DNA of 64,000 nt from contig CAVPOX010000018.1 of assembly GCA_963707075.1 (NCBI GenBank), forward strand, positions 1-64,000. Direction: 5' to 3'. Under the pieces are notes generated by a model. The model saw only the letters and a program-made list of their open reading frames with translations. It searched no databases and had not been told where the DNA came from. Below, piece by piece: positions 1 through 9,016 of the stretch (the stretch's first letter is position 1; each line of letters begins with the position of its first letter). Made by a program: the position numbers and the translations under genes. The DNA comes from CAXMQZ01 sp963707075 (GTDB lineage: Bacteria > Acidobacteriota > Thermoanaerobaculia > Multivoradales > JAHEKO01).

Positions 1-2
1 GG

Positions 3-22
3 GACGTTTCAGCTGAAACGTC
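3..22. promoter_or_regulatory. 20-bp perfect palindrome, possible antitoxin operator
   Basis: Bases 3-22 read gacgtttcagctgaaacgtc, which equals its own reverse complement over all 20 bases. It lies about 20 bases upstream of the remains of a VapB/FitA-like antitoxin gene. Antitoxins of that kind usually bind palindromes upstream of their own operon, so an operator is the natural reading. The gene it served is now broken. The role is inferred; the symmetry is seen directly. Confidence 0.45.
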
Positions 23-65
23 GACTGCCCTGTTCGGTAACGATTCGTCTCTCTCACCAGATTCA

Positions 66-263
66 GTGGCAGGAGAGATTCGCACCCTCAAGTCACGAGC
101 AGCCCTGTCGGGAATGTCCCTGTCGGACTACCTTCTGGCCCAGTTGCGCCGCATGGCAGACAGACCGACCCGAGCCGAGCTCCTCGACGCCCCCCTCTGG
201 ACCCTCGACCAACGACTCGCCAGCGCCCCAGGCCTGCGAACCGAGATCAGGCTGATTGGCTAG
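66..263 (+). pseudogene. VapB/FitA-like antitoxin remnant
   Basis: The readable frame opens at a GTG and gives 65 residues. The segment LKSRAALSGMSLSDYLL followed by a PTRAELLD stretch is typical of ribbon-helix-helix antitoxins of VapBC pairs. The expected N-terminal DNA-binding strand (a VTIR-like start) is found just upstream in another frame, at about 37-50, so a frameshift separates the DNA-binding part from the rest. The tail lacks a normal VapC-binding end, and no PIN-domain toxin follows. I read it as a decayed orphan antitoxin. A palindrome at 3-22 is probably its old operator. Confidence 0.5.
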
Positions 264-273
264 GCCACCCGCC

Positions 274-498
274 TCACGGTGAGGACCACGACGCCGCCGT
301 CTCGCGGGTCACCTCGACGGGGGCAAAGAGGTCCCGCGGATAGAGGTAACCCTCGCCACTCTCATCTTCGACACGGATCAGCGACCTGGCCTCAGCCTTC
401 CTGTCAGGCAGCGTTCGATAGAGCTTGCGAACCTCGAGCGAGGCCTCGAAGCCTTCATTGCTGACGCAAACTACATACTTCTCGACCCTCTCAGTCGC
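274..498 (-). pseudogene. small conserved hypothetical protein, start codon lost
   Basis: On the minus strand an open frame encodes about 74 residues, beginning TERVEKYVVCVSNEGF, continuing with LEVRKLYRTLPD and a YLYPRDLFAPVEV segment, and ending at a TGA (274-276). The pattern 'VCVSNEGFEASLE...YLYP..LF.PV' resembles a family of short bacterial proteins of unknown function seen in my general knowledge; I cannot name it. A GCG codon stands exactly where the ATG would be expected (496-498), and an in-frame TGA lies directly upstream, so no normal start codon is available. It is either a recent pseudogene or carries a base error at the start. Confidence 0.45.
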
Positions 499-559
499 CC
501 TTCAGTCTCTGGAACTGCCTACTTTGCCTTTTCGATGGCGTCGCCCCGTCGATGGCCCC

Positions 560-790
560 TTCGGCGTAGCCTGCGGGACCTGGAGCAATCAGAACAATCC
601 TCTGATTGACGGTGCAATCTCGCACCCGTCCAGTCTCACGAAAACCATCTCTGCCGCAGCCCCCGTCTGTGCCGGGATCGCTCACCTGGCCCTGACCCAC
701 CATCCAAGCCTGACGGCCATGCAGATTCGCGGGTCCATGCAAGACAGCGAGTCTCGTGCAGTACAATCGGCCAGCGGCAACACCTGGCAC
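560..790 (+). pseudogene. subtilase (peptidase S8) C-terminal fragment
   Basis: One frame here contains ISAAAPVCAGIAHLALTHHP followed by SLTAMQIRGSM. This matches the region around the catalytic serine of subtilisin-like proteases, normally GTS..(A/S)P..AG.AAL....P.LT..Q.R. The catalytic GTS is not present as such; TISAAAP stands in its place. No signal peptide, Asp or His catalytic segment is visible upstream in the same frame. It is therefore best read as a short eroded fragment. The rest of 499-869, between the small minus-strand gene and the kinase, shows nothing else that I can support. Confidence 0.35.
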
Positions 791-869
791 AGGCAAGAGG
801 TGAGGACTCCGGCGACGCGGGGTGGCGACCGACCGCCCCAACACAGCCCGCCGCCTGAAAGGATCGACG

Positions 870-3555
870 ATGATTGGCGAGACTCTCGCTCACTACAAGA
901 TTCTGGAGAAGATCGGCGAAGGGGGCATGGGTGAGGTCTATGTCGCCGAGGACACCAAGCTCAAGCGCCAGGTCGCCCTCAAGCTCCTGCCCCAGAACCT
1001 GGCCGAAGACAAGGAGCGCCTGCAGCGCTTCCAGCGCGAGGCCGAGGCGATCGCCGCCCTCAATCACCCCAACATCGTCACCATCTTCTCGGTCGAGGAG
1101 GACAAGGGACATCACTTCCTGACCATGGAGCTGGTCAAGGGCGCGGATCTGGGAGACCAGATCCCGGCCCAGGGCATGAGCCTCGAGCAGATCTTCGACG
1201 TCGCCATCCCTGCCGCCGAGGCCCTGGCCGCCGCGCACGAGCAGGGCATCGTGCATCGCGACCTCAAGCCGGCCAACCTCATGGTCACACCCGAGGGCAG
1301 GGTCAAGATCCTCGATTTCGGCCTCGCCAAGCTGGCCGGCGGATTCGTCAGCGACGGCTCCACCACCCAGATGGCCACCGACTCGATCACCCAGGAGGGG
1401 CGGATCCTCGGCACGGTGGCCTACATGTCGCCCGAGCAGGCCGAGGGCAAACCGATCGACCACCGCTCGGACATCTTCTCGCTCGGCGTCGTGCTCTACC
1501 AGATGGCGACCGGCGAGCCGCCGTTCAAGGGCGACACCAATCTCTCGACTCTCTCCTCCATCCTCAAGGACTCGCCCGACTCGGTGACCGACCTGCGCAC
1601 CAATCTGCCCCGCCATCTGGGGCGCATCATCACCCACTGTCTGGAGAAGGACCCCAAGCGGCGTTACCAGTCGGCCCAGGACGTGGTCAACGAGCTCGCG
1701 GCTCTCAGACGCGAGATCGATTCGGGCAAGACCCCGTCCGAGACGAGCCTGCCGGCGATGGAATCGCCCAGCAAGCGGCCCGGCTGGCTGCCCTGGGCCA
1801 TCGCTGCCGGACTGCTGCTGGCCGTGATCGTGGGCTGGTTCGCAATCAAGGGTCGCGGCACCGAGACCCCCGCCAGCGCCGTTGCACCGGCCGAGTCGAC
1901 CGCAGTGGCGGCGGCACCGACCGCCACCGAAGACCGCATCATGGCGGTGGTGCTGCCGTTCGAGAACCTCGGCGCCACCGAAGACGCCTACTTTGCCGCC
2001 GGCATCACCGACGAGATCACCAACCGACTGTCGGCCGTGGGCAGTCTCGGCGTCATCTCGCGGCAGAGCGCCAAGAGTTACGCCGGCACCACCAAGAGCT
2101 CTCAGGAGATCGGCAACGAGCTGGGGGTCGACTACATCCTGGGAGGCACCGTGCGCTGGGCGGGGAGCGCCGACGGCGAGGGCCGCATCCGCATCAGCCC
2201 GCAGCTCGTGCGCGTCGAGGACGACACCCAGATCTGGTCCGAGACCTACGATCGGGTCATCGACGACATCTTCACCGTCCAGTCGGAGATCGCCGAAAGT
2301 GTGGTCGCCGAGCTGGGCGTCAATCTCCTCGACACCGAGCGCCAGACTCTCAACGCTGCCCCGACCGACAACACCGAGGCCTATCAGGCCTACCTCAAGG
2401 CGATCGAGCTTTGGGGTACTCCAGTGTCGGCGATGAGGGATTCACTTCGGTGGTGGAGATGCTGGAGCAGGCGATCGAGCTCGACCCGGAGTTCTCCAGG
2501 GCCTGGGCCGAGATGTCACGCATCAAGTCGAATCGCTACTTCAATGCCGGCACCGAACCGGCCCTGCTGGCGGAATCGAAAGGCGCGCTGGACCGGGCCA
2601 TGGAGCTCGCCCCCGAAGACCTCCAGGTGCGCCTCGCCGAAGGCTACTATTACTACTACGGCTTCCGGGACTTCGACCGTGGACTCGAGAGCTTCGAGAG
2701 CGTCGCCGAGGACTTCCCCAACGACCTCGAGGTCATCGAGGCCCTCGGCTGGATCTACCGACGCAAGGGACGGTTGGAGGAAGCCACCCGGCAGTTGGAG
2801 CGCGCCATCGCTCTGGACCCCAAGGACATGACCAGAAGGACGGGCCTGGCCCAGACCTACAGGGCGCTGCGCCGCTTCGACGAGGCCTACGCCGCCCTCG
2901 ACCAAGCCATCGCCCTCGAACCCGAGAGCTGGACCCTCTACTCGACCAGGGCCAACTATCTGTTCCACGAGACAGGCTCGACAGCGGCGGCCCGAGAGGT
3001 TCTCGCCCAGGCGCCGGTGCCGGACCCGACGGACTCTGTCTGGATTTACCTTGACGTCGTCGATCGCAACTTCGACCGAGCCCTGGAGAGGACCGCCTCT
3101 CTGCCGACGGCGACCACCCTTGAAGAGCTCGAGATGCACACCTTTCGGGGCTGGATTCTGCACGCGCTTGGACGCGACGAGGAGGCCCGTGCGGAGCTCG
3201 AAGCGGCCGCGCGTGGGCTTGAGACCCTGATCGCCTCCCGACCCGACGCCTATCACGACTGGCTGGCACAGATCTATGCCGTGCTGGGCCGCAAGACTGA
3301 CGCGATTCGCGAGGCCGAGCGGGCCGTCGAAATCTCGCAGAAGACGATGACTATGGAGGACCAGCCTCCGAGGCGGACCTGGCGTGGGTCCTTGCGGTCG
3401 TCGGTCAGCACGATCGGGCCTTCGAGATCTACGACCGACTCCTCGCCACCTCCTACCAGCAAGCCATCACGGTCGCCGAGCTCCGCGCCGACCCCGACCT
3501 CGACGCCCTCCGCCAGGACCCCCGCTTCGAGGCGATGCTCGCCAAGCACGAGTAG
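870..3555 (+). CDS. membrane-anchored Ser/Thr protein kinase with TolB-like and TPR domains (frame broken twice)
   Basis: A Hanks-type protein kinase phosphorylating Ser/Thr residues, anchored in the inner membrane. The chosen ATG at 870 has a GAAAGGA ribosome site seven bases upstream. The glycine loop GEGGMGEVY (residues 17-25), the lysine in VALKLL (about 38), HRDLKPAN (129-136) and DFG (149-151) are all intact, so an active kinase is expected. A hydrophobic segment lies at about 305-325, then a TolB/FlgO-like domain starting at AVVLPFENLG, then TPR repeats. Two frame changes are needed: near 2411-2416 (AIELWG continues as YSSVGDEGF in the next frame) and near 3340-3365, after which the protein ends at the TAG of 3553-3555 (FEAMLAKHE). 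Another kinase gene starts 30 bases downstream. Signal and targets are unknown. Confidence 0.8.
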
Positions 3556-3585
3556 GGGCGGCCTCTCTGCCGACCGACAGGACCG

Positions 3586-6282
3586 ATGATCAGCACCCAC
3601 CTCGCACATTTCAAGATCACCGCCAAGCTTGGTGAAGGCGGCATGGGCGAGGTCTATCGCGCCGAGGACACCAAGCTCGGCCGCGAGGTGGCGATCAAGG
3701 TCTTGCCCGAGGCGGTCGCGGGTGACCCCGAGCGCCTCGCCCGCTTCGAGCGCGAGGCCAAGGTACTGGCGAGCCTCAATCATCCGCACATCGCCGCAAT
3801 CTACTCGATCGAGTCGGCGACACCTTCCAGTCGTCCCATCCACTTCCTGGTCATGGAGCTGGCCGAGGGCGAGGATCTGGCCGCGCGGATCGCCCGCGGG
3901 GCGATCCCGGTCGAGGAGGCCATTCCGACGGCTCTGCAGATCGCCGAAGCGCTCGAGGCCGCGCACGAGCGGGGCATCATCCATCGCGATCTCAAGCCCG
4001 CCAATCTCAAGGTCGATTCCGAAGGTCAGGTCAAGGTGCTCGATTTCGGCCTCGCCAAGGCGCTCGATCCCAGCATCGACCCTGACAGCAGCACGGCTTC
4101 GGCCATCGGTGGGAGCCCCTCGGTCTTTCCCCAGTCGATGTCCCCCACCTTGACGGCTCAGATGACCGGTGCCGGGGTCATTCTGGGCACGGCTTCCTAC
4201 ATGAGCCCGGAGCAGGCCAAGGGCAAGGCGGCGGACAAGCGGGCCGATATCTGGGCCTTCGGCGTCGTGGTCTACGAGATGCTGACCGGCAGGCAACTCT
4301 TCGCCGCCGACTCGGTGGCCGAGACGCTCGGCGCGATTTTCCAACAGCCGATCGACCTCGACGCACTGCCGGCGGCGACGCCTGCCCGTCTGCGACACCT
4401 GCTCGAACGCTGCCTGGAGCGCGATCCCAAACAGCGGCTGCGCGACATCGGCGAGGCCCGCATCGTCCTGCAGGACCCTGGAGCCGCAGAGCCACCACCC
4501 GGCGCAACGGTACCCCAGAAGGATTGGCTCCGAGCTCTGCTCGTCCTCCTGCCGCTTGCGGCCGTGGCCGGAGTTGCCGGCTACTACGTGGGCGGGCGAC
4601 CTGATGGGCTGCCCGCCGGCCGCACCCAGGATGCGAGCAATCCCAGCTTTCAACAGCTCACGTTCCAGCCGGGGGAAGAGACCCGACCGGCATTGTCCCC
4701 TGACGGCCGGACACTCTTCTTCTCTGCCGCGGAGCAAGCAGGCGAGGATCTCGATATCTTCATGGTGCCGGTGGGGGGCAAGAATCCTCTCCTCATCACA
4801 CCCGACTCGCCGGAGGATGACTATCAGCCTGTCGTCTCACCGGACGGGAACTCCATCGCCTTTCGCTCCGACAGGGATGGCGGTGGTCTCTTCATCATGG
4901 GCTCGACAGGTGAGTCGGTTCGCCGCCTGACCGATTTCGGCTACAAGCCCGACTGGTCACCGGACGGTGACTCGATCGTCTTCACCAGCGAGGTGACCTT
5001 CGACCCCTTCGATCGGGGCGATCCCGGCCGGATCTACATCGTCGAGGTGGCCACCGGCGCCAGTCGGCCAATCGAGGTCGGGGATGCGGTCGAGCCCGCC
5101 TGGTCGCCCCACCACGATCGCATCGCCTACTGGGGCGTGCGTGAAGAAACCGGCCAGCGCGATCTCTGGACGGTCTCCATCGATGGCGCCCAACCGATCG
5201 AGGTCACCAACGACCCCGCGGTGGACTGGAACCCGGTCTGGTCGGAGGACGGGAAGCATCTCTACTTCCTGAGCGATCGCGGCGGCCTGCCGAACCTGTG
5301 GCGAGTGCCGATCGACGAAGCGAGCGGTCGAGTTCTGGGCGAGCCCGAGAGCGCTATCTTGCCCACCGGCTTCGCCCTGCACGTCAGCAGAGGGGGCGGA
5401 CGCTGGGTCTATGCTTCGGTGTCGACCCGATCCACGATTGAACGGCTCGACTTCGATCCGCAGCGACTCGAGCTTCTCGGCCCACCGGTCCAGATCCTCG
5501 AGACGACCAATCGGCTTCTGGCAGTAGACCTGACGTCGGATGGCACACAGCTGGCGTACACCACCGTCAGACCTCAACAGGATCTCTTCGTGGTCTCGGC
5601 CGCAGGCGGCAGACCCACGCAGCTGACCGACGACGCGGCGCGCGACCGCTGGGCCTCATGGTCCGAAGATGGCGAGCAGATCCTGTTCATGTCCAGCCGC
5701 AAAGGGCGCTACGAAATCTGGGGCATCCGGCCCGATGGCAGCGGCTTGACCCAGCTGACGAGGACGACCGTGGAGTCGATGTGGGATCCGCAGCTCCGAC
5801 CTGATGGTTCCCTGCTGGCGGTCGTCTCCGAGCTTGGTACCGCGCTCTTCGATGCCACCTCGGAACCTCCCTGGGAAAATTTCGAGCGGCTCCCCAGCCC
5901 CACCGGCAAGGAAGGAGACAACTTTCGCTCTACCTCCTGGTCCCCGGACGGGTCGCGCCTGGCCGGGTATCTGGTCTCGGAGGGGCAGCCGTCCCGGCTC
6001 ACGATCTTCGATCTCGCTTCCCGCACGTACCTCATGATCGAGGAGGCGCTCTTCCCACGGCTCTGGTTCCCCGACGGTGTCCGCCTGCTGGCCACGCCGG
6101 CCGATGACGACAGTCGCGTCCCACTCGTCGTGAACGTCGCGTCCGGCGACATCCGCGAGGCGCCAGAGGCCGCTACTCTCCTGGCTTCCGGAGCGCTGAC
6201 CGCCAGCCGGGATCTTCGGACTCTGGTTCGGTTCGATGTCCAGCAGGAGTCCGACATCTGGCTGGCCGAGAACATCGAATGA
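3586..6282 (+). CDS. membrane-anchored Ser/Thr protein kinase with WD40/TolB-like beta-propeller
   Basis: An intact 898-residue Hanks-type kinase. GEGGMGEVY (17-25), the VAIKVL lysine (about 38), HRDLKPAN (133-140), DFG (153-155) and the activation-segment motif SYMSPEQAKG are all present. A hydrophobic segment at about 310-330 should cross the membrane and place the C-terminal half in the periplasm. That half consists of repeated units such as PALSPDGRTLFFSA, SPDGNSIAFRSDRDGG and WSPDGDSIVF, the hallmark of TolB/WD40-like propellers that often sense ligands or proteins. It lies 30 bases after a sister kinase, so the two probably form an operon and arose by duplication of the kinase half. No frame break is seen here although GC is high. 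Confidence 0.93.
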   Translation: MISTHLAHFKITAKLGEGGMGEVYRAEDTKLGREVAIKVLPEAVAGDPERLARFEREAKVLASLNHPHIAAIYSIESATPSSRPIHFLVMELAEGEDLAARIARGAIPVEEAIPTALQIAEALEAAHERGIIHRDLKPANLKVDSEGQVKVLDFGLAKALDPSIDPDSSTASAIGGSPSVFPQSMSPTLTAQMTGAGVILGTASYMSPEQAKGKAADKRADIWAFGVVVYEMLTGRQLFAADSVAETLGAIFQQPIDLDALPAATPARLRHLLERCLERDPKQRLRDIGEARIVLQDPGAAEPPPGATVPQKDWLRALLVLLPLAAVAGVAGYYVGGRPDGLPAGRTQDASNPSFQQLTFQPGEETRPALSPDGRTLFFSAAEQAGEDLDIFMVPVGGKNPLLITPDSPEDDYQPVVSPDGNSIAFRSDRDGGGLFIMGSTGESVRRLTDFGYKPDWSPDGDSIVFTSEVTFDPFDRGDPGRIYIVEVATGASRPIEVGDAVEPAWSPHHDRIAYWGVREETGQRDLWTVSIDGAQPIEVTNDPAVDWNPVWSEDGKHLYFLSDRGGLPNLWRVPIDEASGRVLGEPESAILPTGFALHVSRGGGRWVYASVSTRSTIERLDFDPQRLELLGPPVQILETTNRLLAVDLTSDGTQLAYTTVRPQQDLFVVSAAGGRPTQLTDDAARDRWASWSEDGEQILFMSSRKGRYEIWGIRPDGSGLTQLTRTTVESMWDPQLRPDGSLLAVVSELGTALFDATSEPPWENFERLPSPTGKEGDNFRSTSWSPDGSRLAGYLVSEGQPSRLTIFDLASRTYLMIEEALFPRLWFPDGVRLLATPADDDSRVPLVVNVASGDIREAPEAATLLASGALTASRDLRTLVRFDVQQESDIWLAENIE

Positions 6283-6297
6283 AGGTCTCGGCCTCTC

Positions 6298-6376
6298 AGG
6301 CGGTTCGCATCAAAGGCAGTCACCACCTGAATCTCGAGTAGGCCAGGCCCTCGGTGGATTCGCCTGTCACCTTCTG
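6298..6376. repeat. 79-bp direct repeat, copy 1
   Basis: Begins aggcggttcgcatcaaaggc and ends with cttctg. A second copy with only about nine mismatches lies at 6984-7062 in the same orientation. The two copies bracket the small secreted-protein gene at 6507-6923. The units contain no ORF or strong symmetry that I can see. Confidence 0.85.
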
Positions 6377-6506
6377 ATATCCGCCCCTGGCAAGCCTCAC
6401 CACCTCAGTTACCCGTAACCGGGCGTACAATATGCGTCTCAGCGCGGCCGGCGACGTTCGGCTGCCGCTCACCCCGACATCTACCCGGGAGAAACCAGGA
6501 GAAACG

Positions 6507-6923
6507 ATGATGAAGAAGATCACCCTGACAGTCCTGTCCCTCGGCCTCGCGCTGCTCGCCGGCGCGGCCCTCGCCCAGGATGAGGCCGAAGACGACGAGT
6601 CCCGCTACGATCGCAGGGACCGCTTCGAAACCGTCTGCGGCGTCATCGTCGACGGCGAGACCTCCCGCTACAAGTGCCGCGCGGTCGACTTCTACATCGG
6701 CAAGGAAAAGGTCAAGACGGCGCTCCACTACCCCGACCAGCTCATCCGGCTCGAGTGGCAGGATGGTGAGAACGTCACCCTGCACTTTGCCGGCATGAAC
6801 GCGATGCCCGCGACCTACTCGACCTCCGAGGGCGAGACCGACTTCTACTTCGAGAACAAGACATACTTCTACATCTCGGACAAGAAGGCGGCCGAGCAGG
6901 AAGTGAAGAACTTCAAGGAGTAG
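6507..6923 (+). CDS. small secreted protein of unknown function
   Basis: The ATG at 6507 has an AGGAG ribosome site at 6497-6501, so I prefer it to an upstream in-frame start. The 138-residue product begins MMKKITLTVLSLGLALLAG, a classic Sec signal peptide, with likely cleavage after ALA (ALAQDEAEDD). The mature protein is acidic and hydrophilic, with two cysteines (VCGV and YKCRAV) that could form a disulphide, and several aromatic strands (TDFYFENKTYFYISD). I recognise no family. It is monocistronic: a hairpin follows the stop, and the gene sits between two copies of a direct repeat, which hints that this segment moved or was duplicated as a unit. Confidence 0.8.
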   Translation: MMKKITLTVLSLGLALLAGAALAQDEAEDDESRYDRRDRFETVCGVIVDGETSRYKCRAVDFYIGKEKVKTALHYPDQLIRLEWQDGENVTLHFAGMNAMPATYSTSEGETDFYFENKTYFYISDKKAAEQEVKNFKE

Positions 6924-6946
6924 GGGCGGGGCTTGCCCCCGCCCTT
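6923..6946 (+). terminator. GC-rich hairpin after the secreted-protein gene
   Basis: Directly after the stop codon, ggggcggggc and gcccccgccc can pair as a stem with one bulged C and a very short loop. A long T-tract is missing (only tt follows), so it would be a weak intrinsic terminator or an RNA-end-protecting hairpin. Confidence 0.5.
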
Positions 6947-6983
6947 CCCGGGCCTCACGTTTCTGCAGAAGCGTTGGACTCTT

Positions 6984-7062
6984 AGGCGGTTCGCATCAAA
7001 GGCAGTCACCACCTGACTCTCGAGTAGGCCAGGCCCTCGGTACATGCGCCTGTAACGTTCTG
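6984..7062. repeat. 79-bp direct repeat, copy 2
   Basis: Second copy of the unit at 6298-6376, same orientation, differing mainly in a short patch near its 3' part (tacatg against tggatt). It lies between the terminator of the secreted-protein gene and the VapBC promoter region. Confidence 0.85.
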
Positions 7063-7123
7063 GCAGGTGGGCCAGACCTGACGGAAGGAGTACAGCGCTG
7101 GAGCCCGGTGGCTGCTGAGCTCC

Positions 7124-7156
7124 GTATATATATCAAATTCGTATACAGATATATAC
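7124..7156. promoter_or_regulatory. AT-rich inverted repeat in the vapBC promoter, likely operator
   Basis: gtatatatatc (7124-7134) and gatatatac (7148-7156) form an inverted repeat with a 13-base spacer, ending one base before the antitoxin start codon. The AT-rich block stands out in a GC-rich chromosome and probably includes the -10 region. VapB-type antitoxins bind such repeats to repress their own operon; this function is inferred from position. Confidence 0.55.
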
Positions 7157-7157
7157 T

Positions 7158-7376
7158 ATGTGCATGCCGCGACGCACTACGATTGAGATCGACGACGAGC
7201 TCCTGCATCGGGCGCAGGCGGCGCTTGGCACCCACGGCCTCAAGGACACCGTCGAGAAGGCCTTCCGCGAAGCGATTCGCAGGCATCTACGCGAGCGACT
7301 CGCCGATCGCATCGAGACCGGCGCGGGGATCGACCGGTCGCCGGAGGTGCTGTCGGGAAGCAGGCCGACGCGATGA
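7158..7376 (+). CDS. vapB: VapB-type antitoxin
   Basis: A 72-residue protein containing RRTTIEIDDELLHRAQ, the beta strand plus helix of a ribbon-helix-helix DNA-binding domain, followed by a helical stretch (DTVEKAFREAIRRHL) that would bind and neutralise the toxin. Two in-frame ATGs (7158, 7164) are close together and no clear ribosome site is visible, so the exact start is open. Its TGA overlaps the ATG of the toxin by four bases, the usual coupling in such pairs. Autoregulation through the inverted repeat at 7124-7156 is likely. Confidence 0.85.
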   Translation: MCMPRRTTIEIDDELLHRAQAALGTHGLKDTVEKAFREAIRRHLRERLADRIETGAGIDRSPEVLSGSRPTR

Positions 7377-7789
7377 CTCTGTATTGCGTCGACACGAGCG
7401 CGTGGCATCACTCCACCGAGCCTCGCGTCGCCGCCCGCTGGCGCCAGCACCTCGAAGCGGATGAGCTGGTCCTCTGCAGCCAGGTGCGCCTCGAGATTCT
7501 CTTCTCGGCGCAGTCAGCGCAAGACTACGACGCCCTGGCCCTGGAGCTCTCCGGGTTGCCGACGATCCCGACCGACACCTCGACCTTCGAGCGGGCCCTC
7601 GAGGTCCAGCAGCTTCTCGCCCACGTCGGGGGTCTGCACCACCGCAGCGTGAAGATCGCCGACCTCGTCATCGCCGCTGCCGCCGAAGCTGCCAAGGCCA
7701 CCGTCCTCCACTACGACTCCGACTACGACCGGATCGCCGCGGTCACCTCCCAACCCGTCGAGTGGATCGCACCCTCAGGCTCCCTCTAG
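7373..7789 (+). CDS. vapC: VapC-type PIN-domain ribonuclease toxin
   Basis: A 138-residue PIN-domain protein. The four expected acidic residues are in order: Asp in YCVDTSAW (about residue 6), Glu in RLEILFS, Asp in KIADLVIAAAA and Asp in HYDSDYDRIA. These coordinate metal in VapC toxins, which cleave tRNA or rRNA. Length and order (antitoxin first, four-base overlap) are typical. It appears intact, and is separated from the convergent ScyD-like gene by 57 bases. The target RNA cannot be predicted from sequence. Confidence 0.9.
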   Translation: MTLYCVDTSAWHHSTEPRVAARWRQHLEADELVLCSQVRLEILFSAQSAQDYDALALELSGLPTIPTDTSTFERALEVQQLLAHVGGLHHRSVKIADLVIAAAAEAAKATVLHYDSDYDRIAAVTSQPVEWIAPSGSL

Positions 7790-7846
7790 GGTCGGGTTGA
7801 GCGGCTCGCGAGCTCGAGAAGATTCCGGCCCACCGAGCGCCGCAGC

Positions 7847-8869
7847 CTACGGGATCTCGACCACCGTGGCCGCACCAGGGACCAGCGCGTTCTGCGTCGC
7901 CCACAGCGCGCCCCGCTTGCCGAAGGTAATCGCCGTGACGATCGGCAGCCCGGTCGCCACTTCGGAGCAGGTCAGCGTGCCGAGATCGCAAGCATTGATC
8001 GTGCCGCCGGTCACGATTCCCAGGACTTCCACCGCGAACCAGCTGGCCTCGTCCAGCTCCACGATGTATAGCTGGCCGTCGGGGCCGAAGGCGACGTCGA
8101 TGATCGAGGTGAAGCCACCGTCGAACACCAATGCACAGTCCGGACTCACGCCGCACTCGGCCTCGTCAGCCGCGGGTGACACTCGCCAGACCCTCGACTC
8201 ACCGACCGGCGCAGGAAATCCCTTCAGCTCACCGACGTAGAAATATCCATCGGGGCCGATCGCCACGCCGGTGGGTACGGCCTGGGCAGGAATCTCAGGC
8301 GGCAGGTTGCAGATGTTCGGCGGCCCGGCCGGACATCCGACCAGGTCCTTCACATTGGCGGTGGAGACCAGTTCATTCGGAAACACGGCCAACACGTCGA
8401 TGTCGCCCTTCCCGTTCACCCACAGCAGGTCGTTGGCAGCTGCGTCGACCACCAGCGCCGCATGGCCACCCAGAGATTGCACATCGAACGGATTGGAGTC
8501 CACTCCCTGCCCGTCGGGGTCGTTTGCGTCTTCGAAGGCGAAGAGATTGGCAATCATCCGGGCCTTGCCCCGGGACAACCGAAAGAGGGCCTGGCCGCTG
8601 TCGCCCTCGGGATCAGCACCGGTTCGGGTCACCCAGAGTGATCGGCGACCGATGGCACTGATGTCGGTGATTCCCGGGAACTCGATATCGAGCTCGGGCG
8701 CACCATCGAAAACGACCACCCCGGCGCCACTGTCAGCTACGAGAATGTCGCCGTTCGGGGCCGTAGCCAGGCCGAAGAGCGGGGTCGCAAAGTCCTCTGC
8801 ATGCAAGATGCTCGGGGTCGTAGCCAGAACTGCTACCAAAGCCATCGCGGGAACTGAAGTACGGATCAT
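7847..8869 (-). CDS. secreted ScyD/ScyE-like beta-propeller protein
   Basis: The ATG at 8867-8869 on the minus strand has an AAGGAGA ribosome site just upstream. The product of 340 residues begins MIRTSVPAMALVAVLATTPS and has a signal peptide ending near LHAEDF. Repeats such as GLATAPNGDILVADSGAG, GVAIGPDGYFYVGEL and DVAFGPDGQLYIVEL are strands of an NHL/SMP-30-like propeller. The arrangement, including VPTGVAIGPDGYFYVGEL and a WRVSP segment, is that of the ScyD/ScyE family. That family was first noted with scytonemin genes in cyanobacteria but is widespread and mostly of unknown function. Export to the periplasm or outside is expected. Confidence 0.8.
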   Translation of the reverse strand: MIRTSVPAMALVAVLATTPSILHAEDFATPLFGLATAPNGDILVADSGAGVVVFDGAPELDIEFPGITDISAIGRRSLWVTRTGADPEGDSGQALFRLSRGKARMIANLFAFEDANDPDGQGVDSNPFDVQSLGGHAALVVDAAANDLLWVNGKGDIDVLAVFPNELVSTANVKDLVGCPAGPPNICNLPPEIPAQAVPTGVAIGPDGYFYVGELKGFPAPVGESRVWRVSPAADEAECGVSPDCALVFDGGFTSIIDVAFGPDGQLYIVELDEASWFAVEVLGIVTGGTINACDLGTLTCSEVATGLPIVTAITFGKRGALWATQNALVPGAATVVEIP

Positions 8870-9016
8870 CGTCTCTCCTTCTGGAGTCTTTAGGCCGCCG
8901 GTGCATCGCACAGTCGGCGGTGCTCCCTTGTCTGCGCCGTGACGGCGAAGAACACTCGTGCCACGACATGTCTTCGCACACGGCAGAACTTCTGTGTCTC
9001 TACACGAAACTGTTCA

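Noticed and set aside
870..3555. Programmed ribosomal frameshifting as the explanation for the kinase breaks
   Set aside because: No slippery heptamer with a following structure was apparent, and both +1 and -1 type breaks occur widely in unrelated genes of the window.
3274..4737. 487-codon open frame on the minus strand
   Set aside because: It is the mirror of the kinase genes; high-GC third positions keep the opposite frame open. The plus strand has complete kinase motifs there.
6298..7062. The 79-bp repeats as the start of a CRISPR array
   Set aside because: Only two copies, about 700 bases apart, enclosing a gene, and there is no cas gene in the window.
8271..8942. 223-codon plus-strand frame
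   Set aside because: It lies opposite the ScyD-like gene, which has a signal peptide, a ribosome site and propeller repeats on the minus strand.
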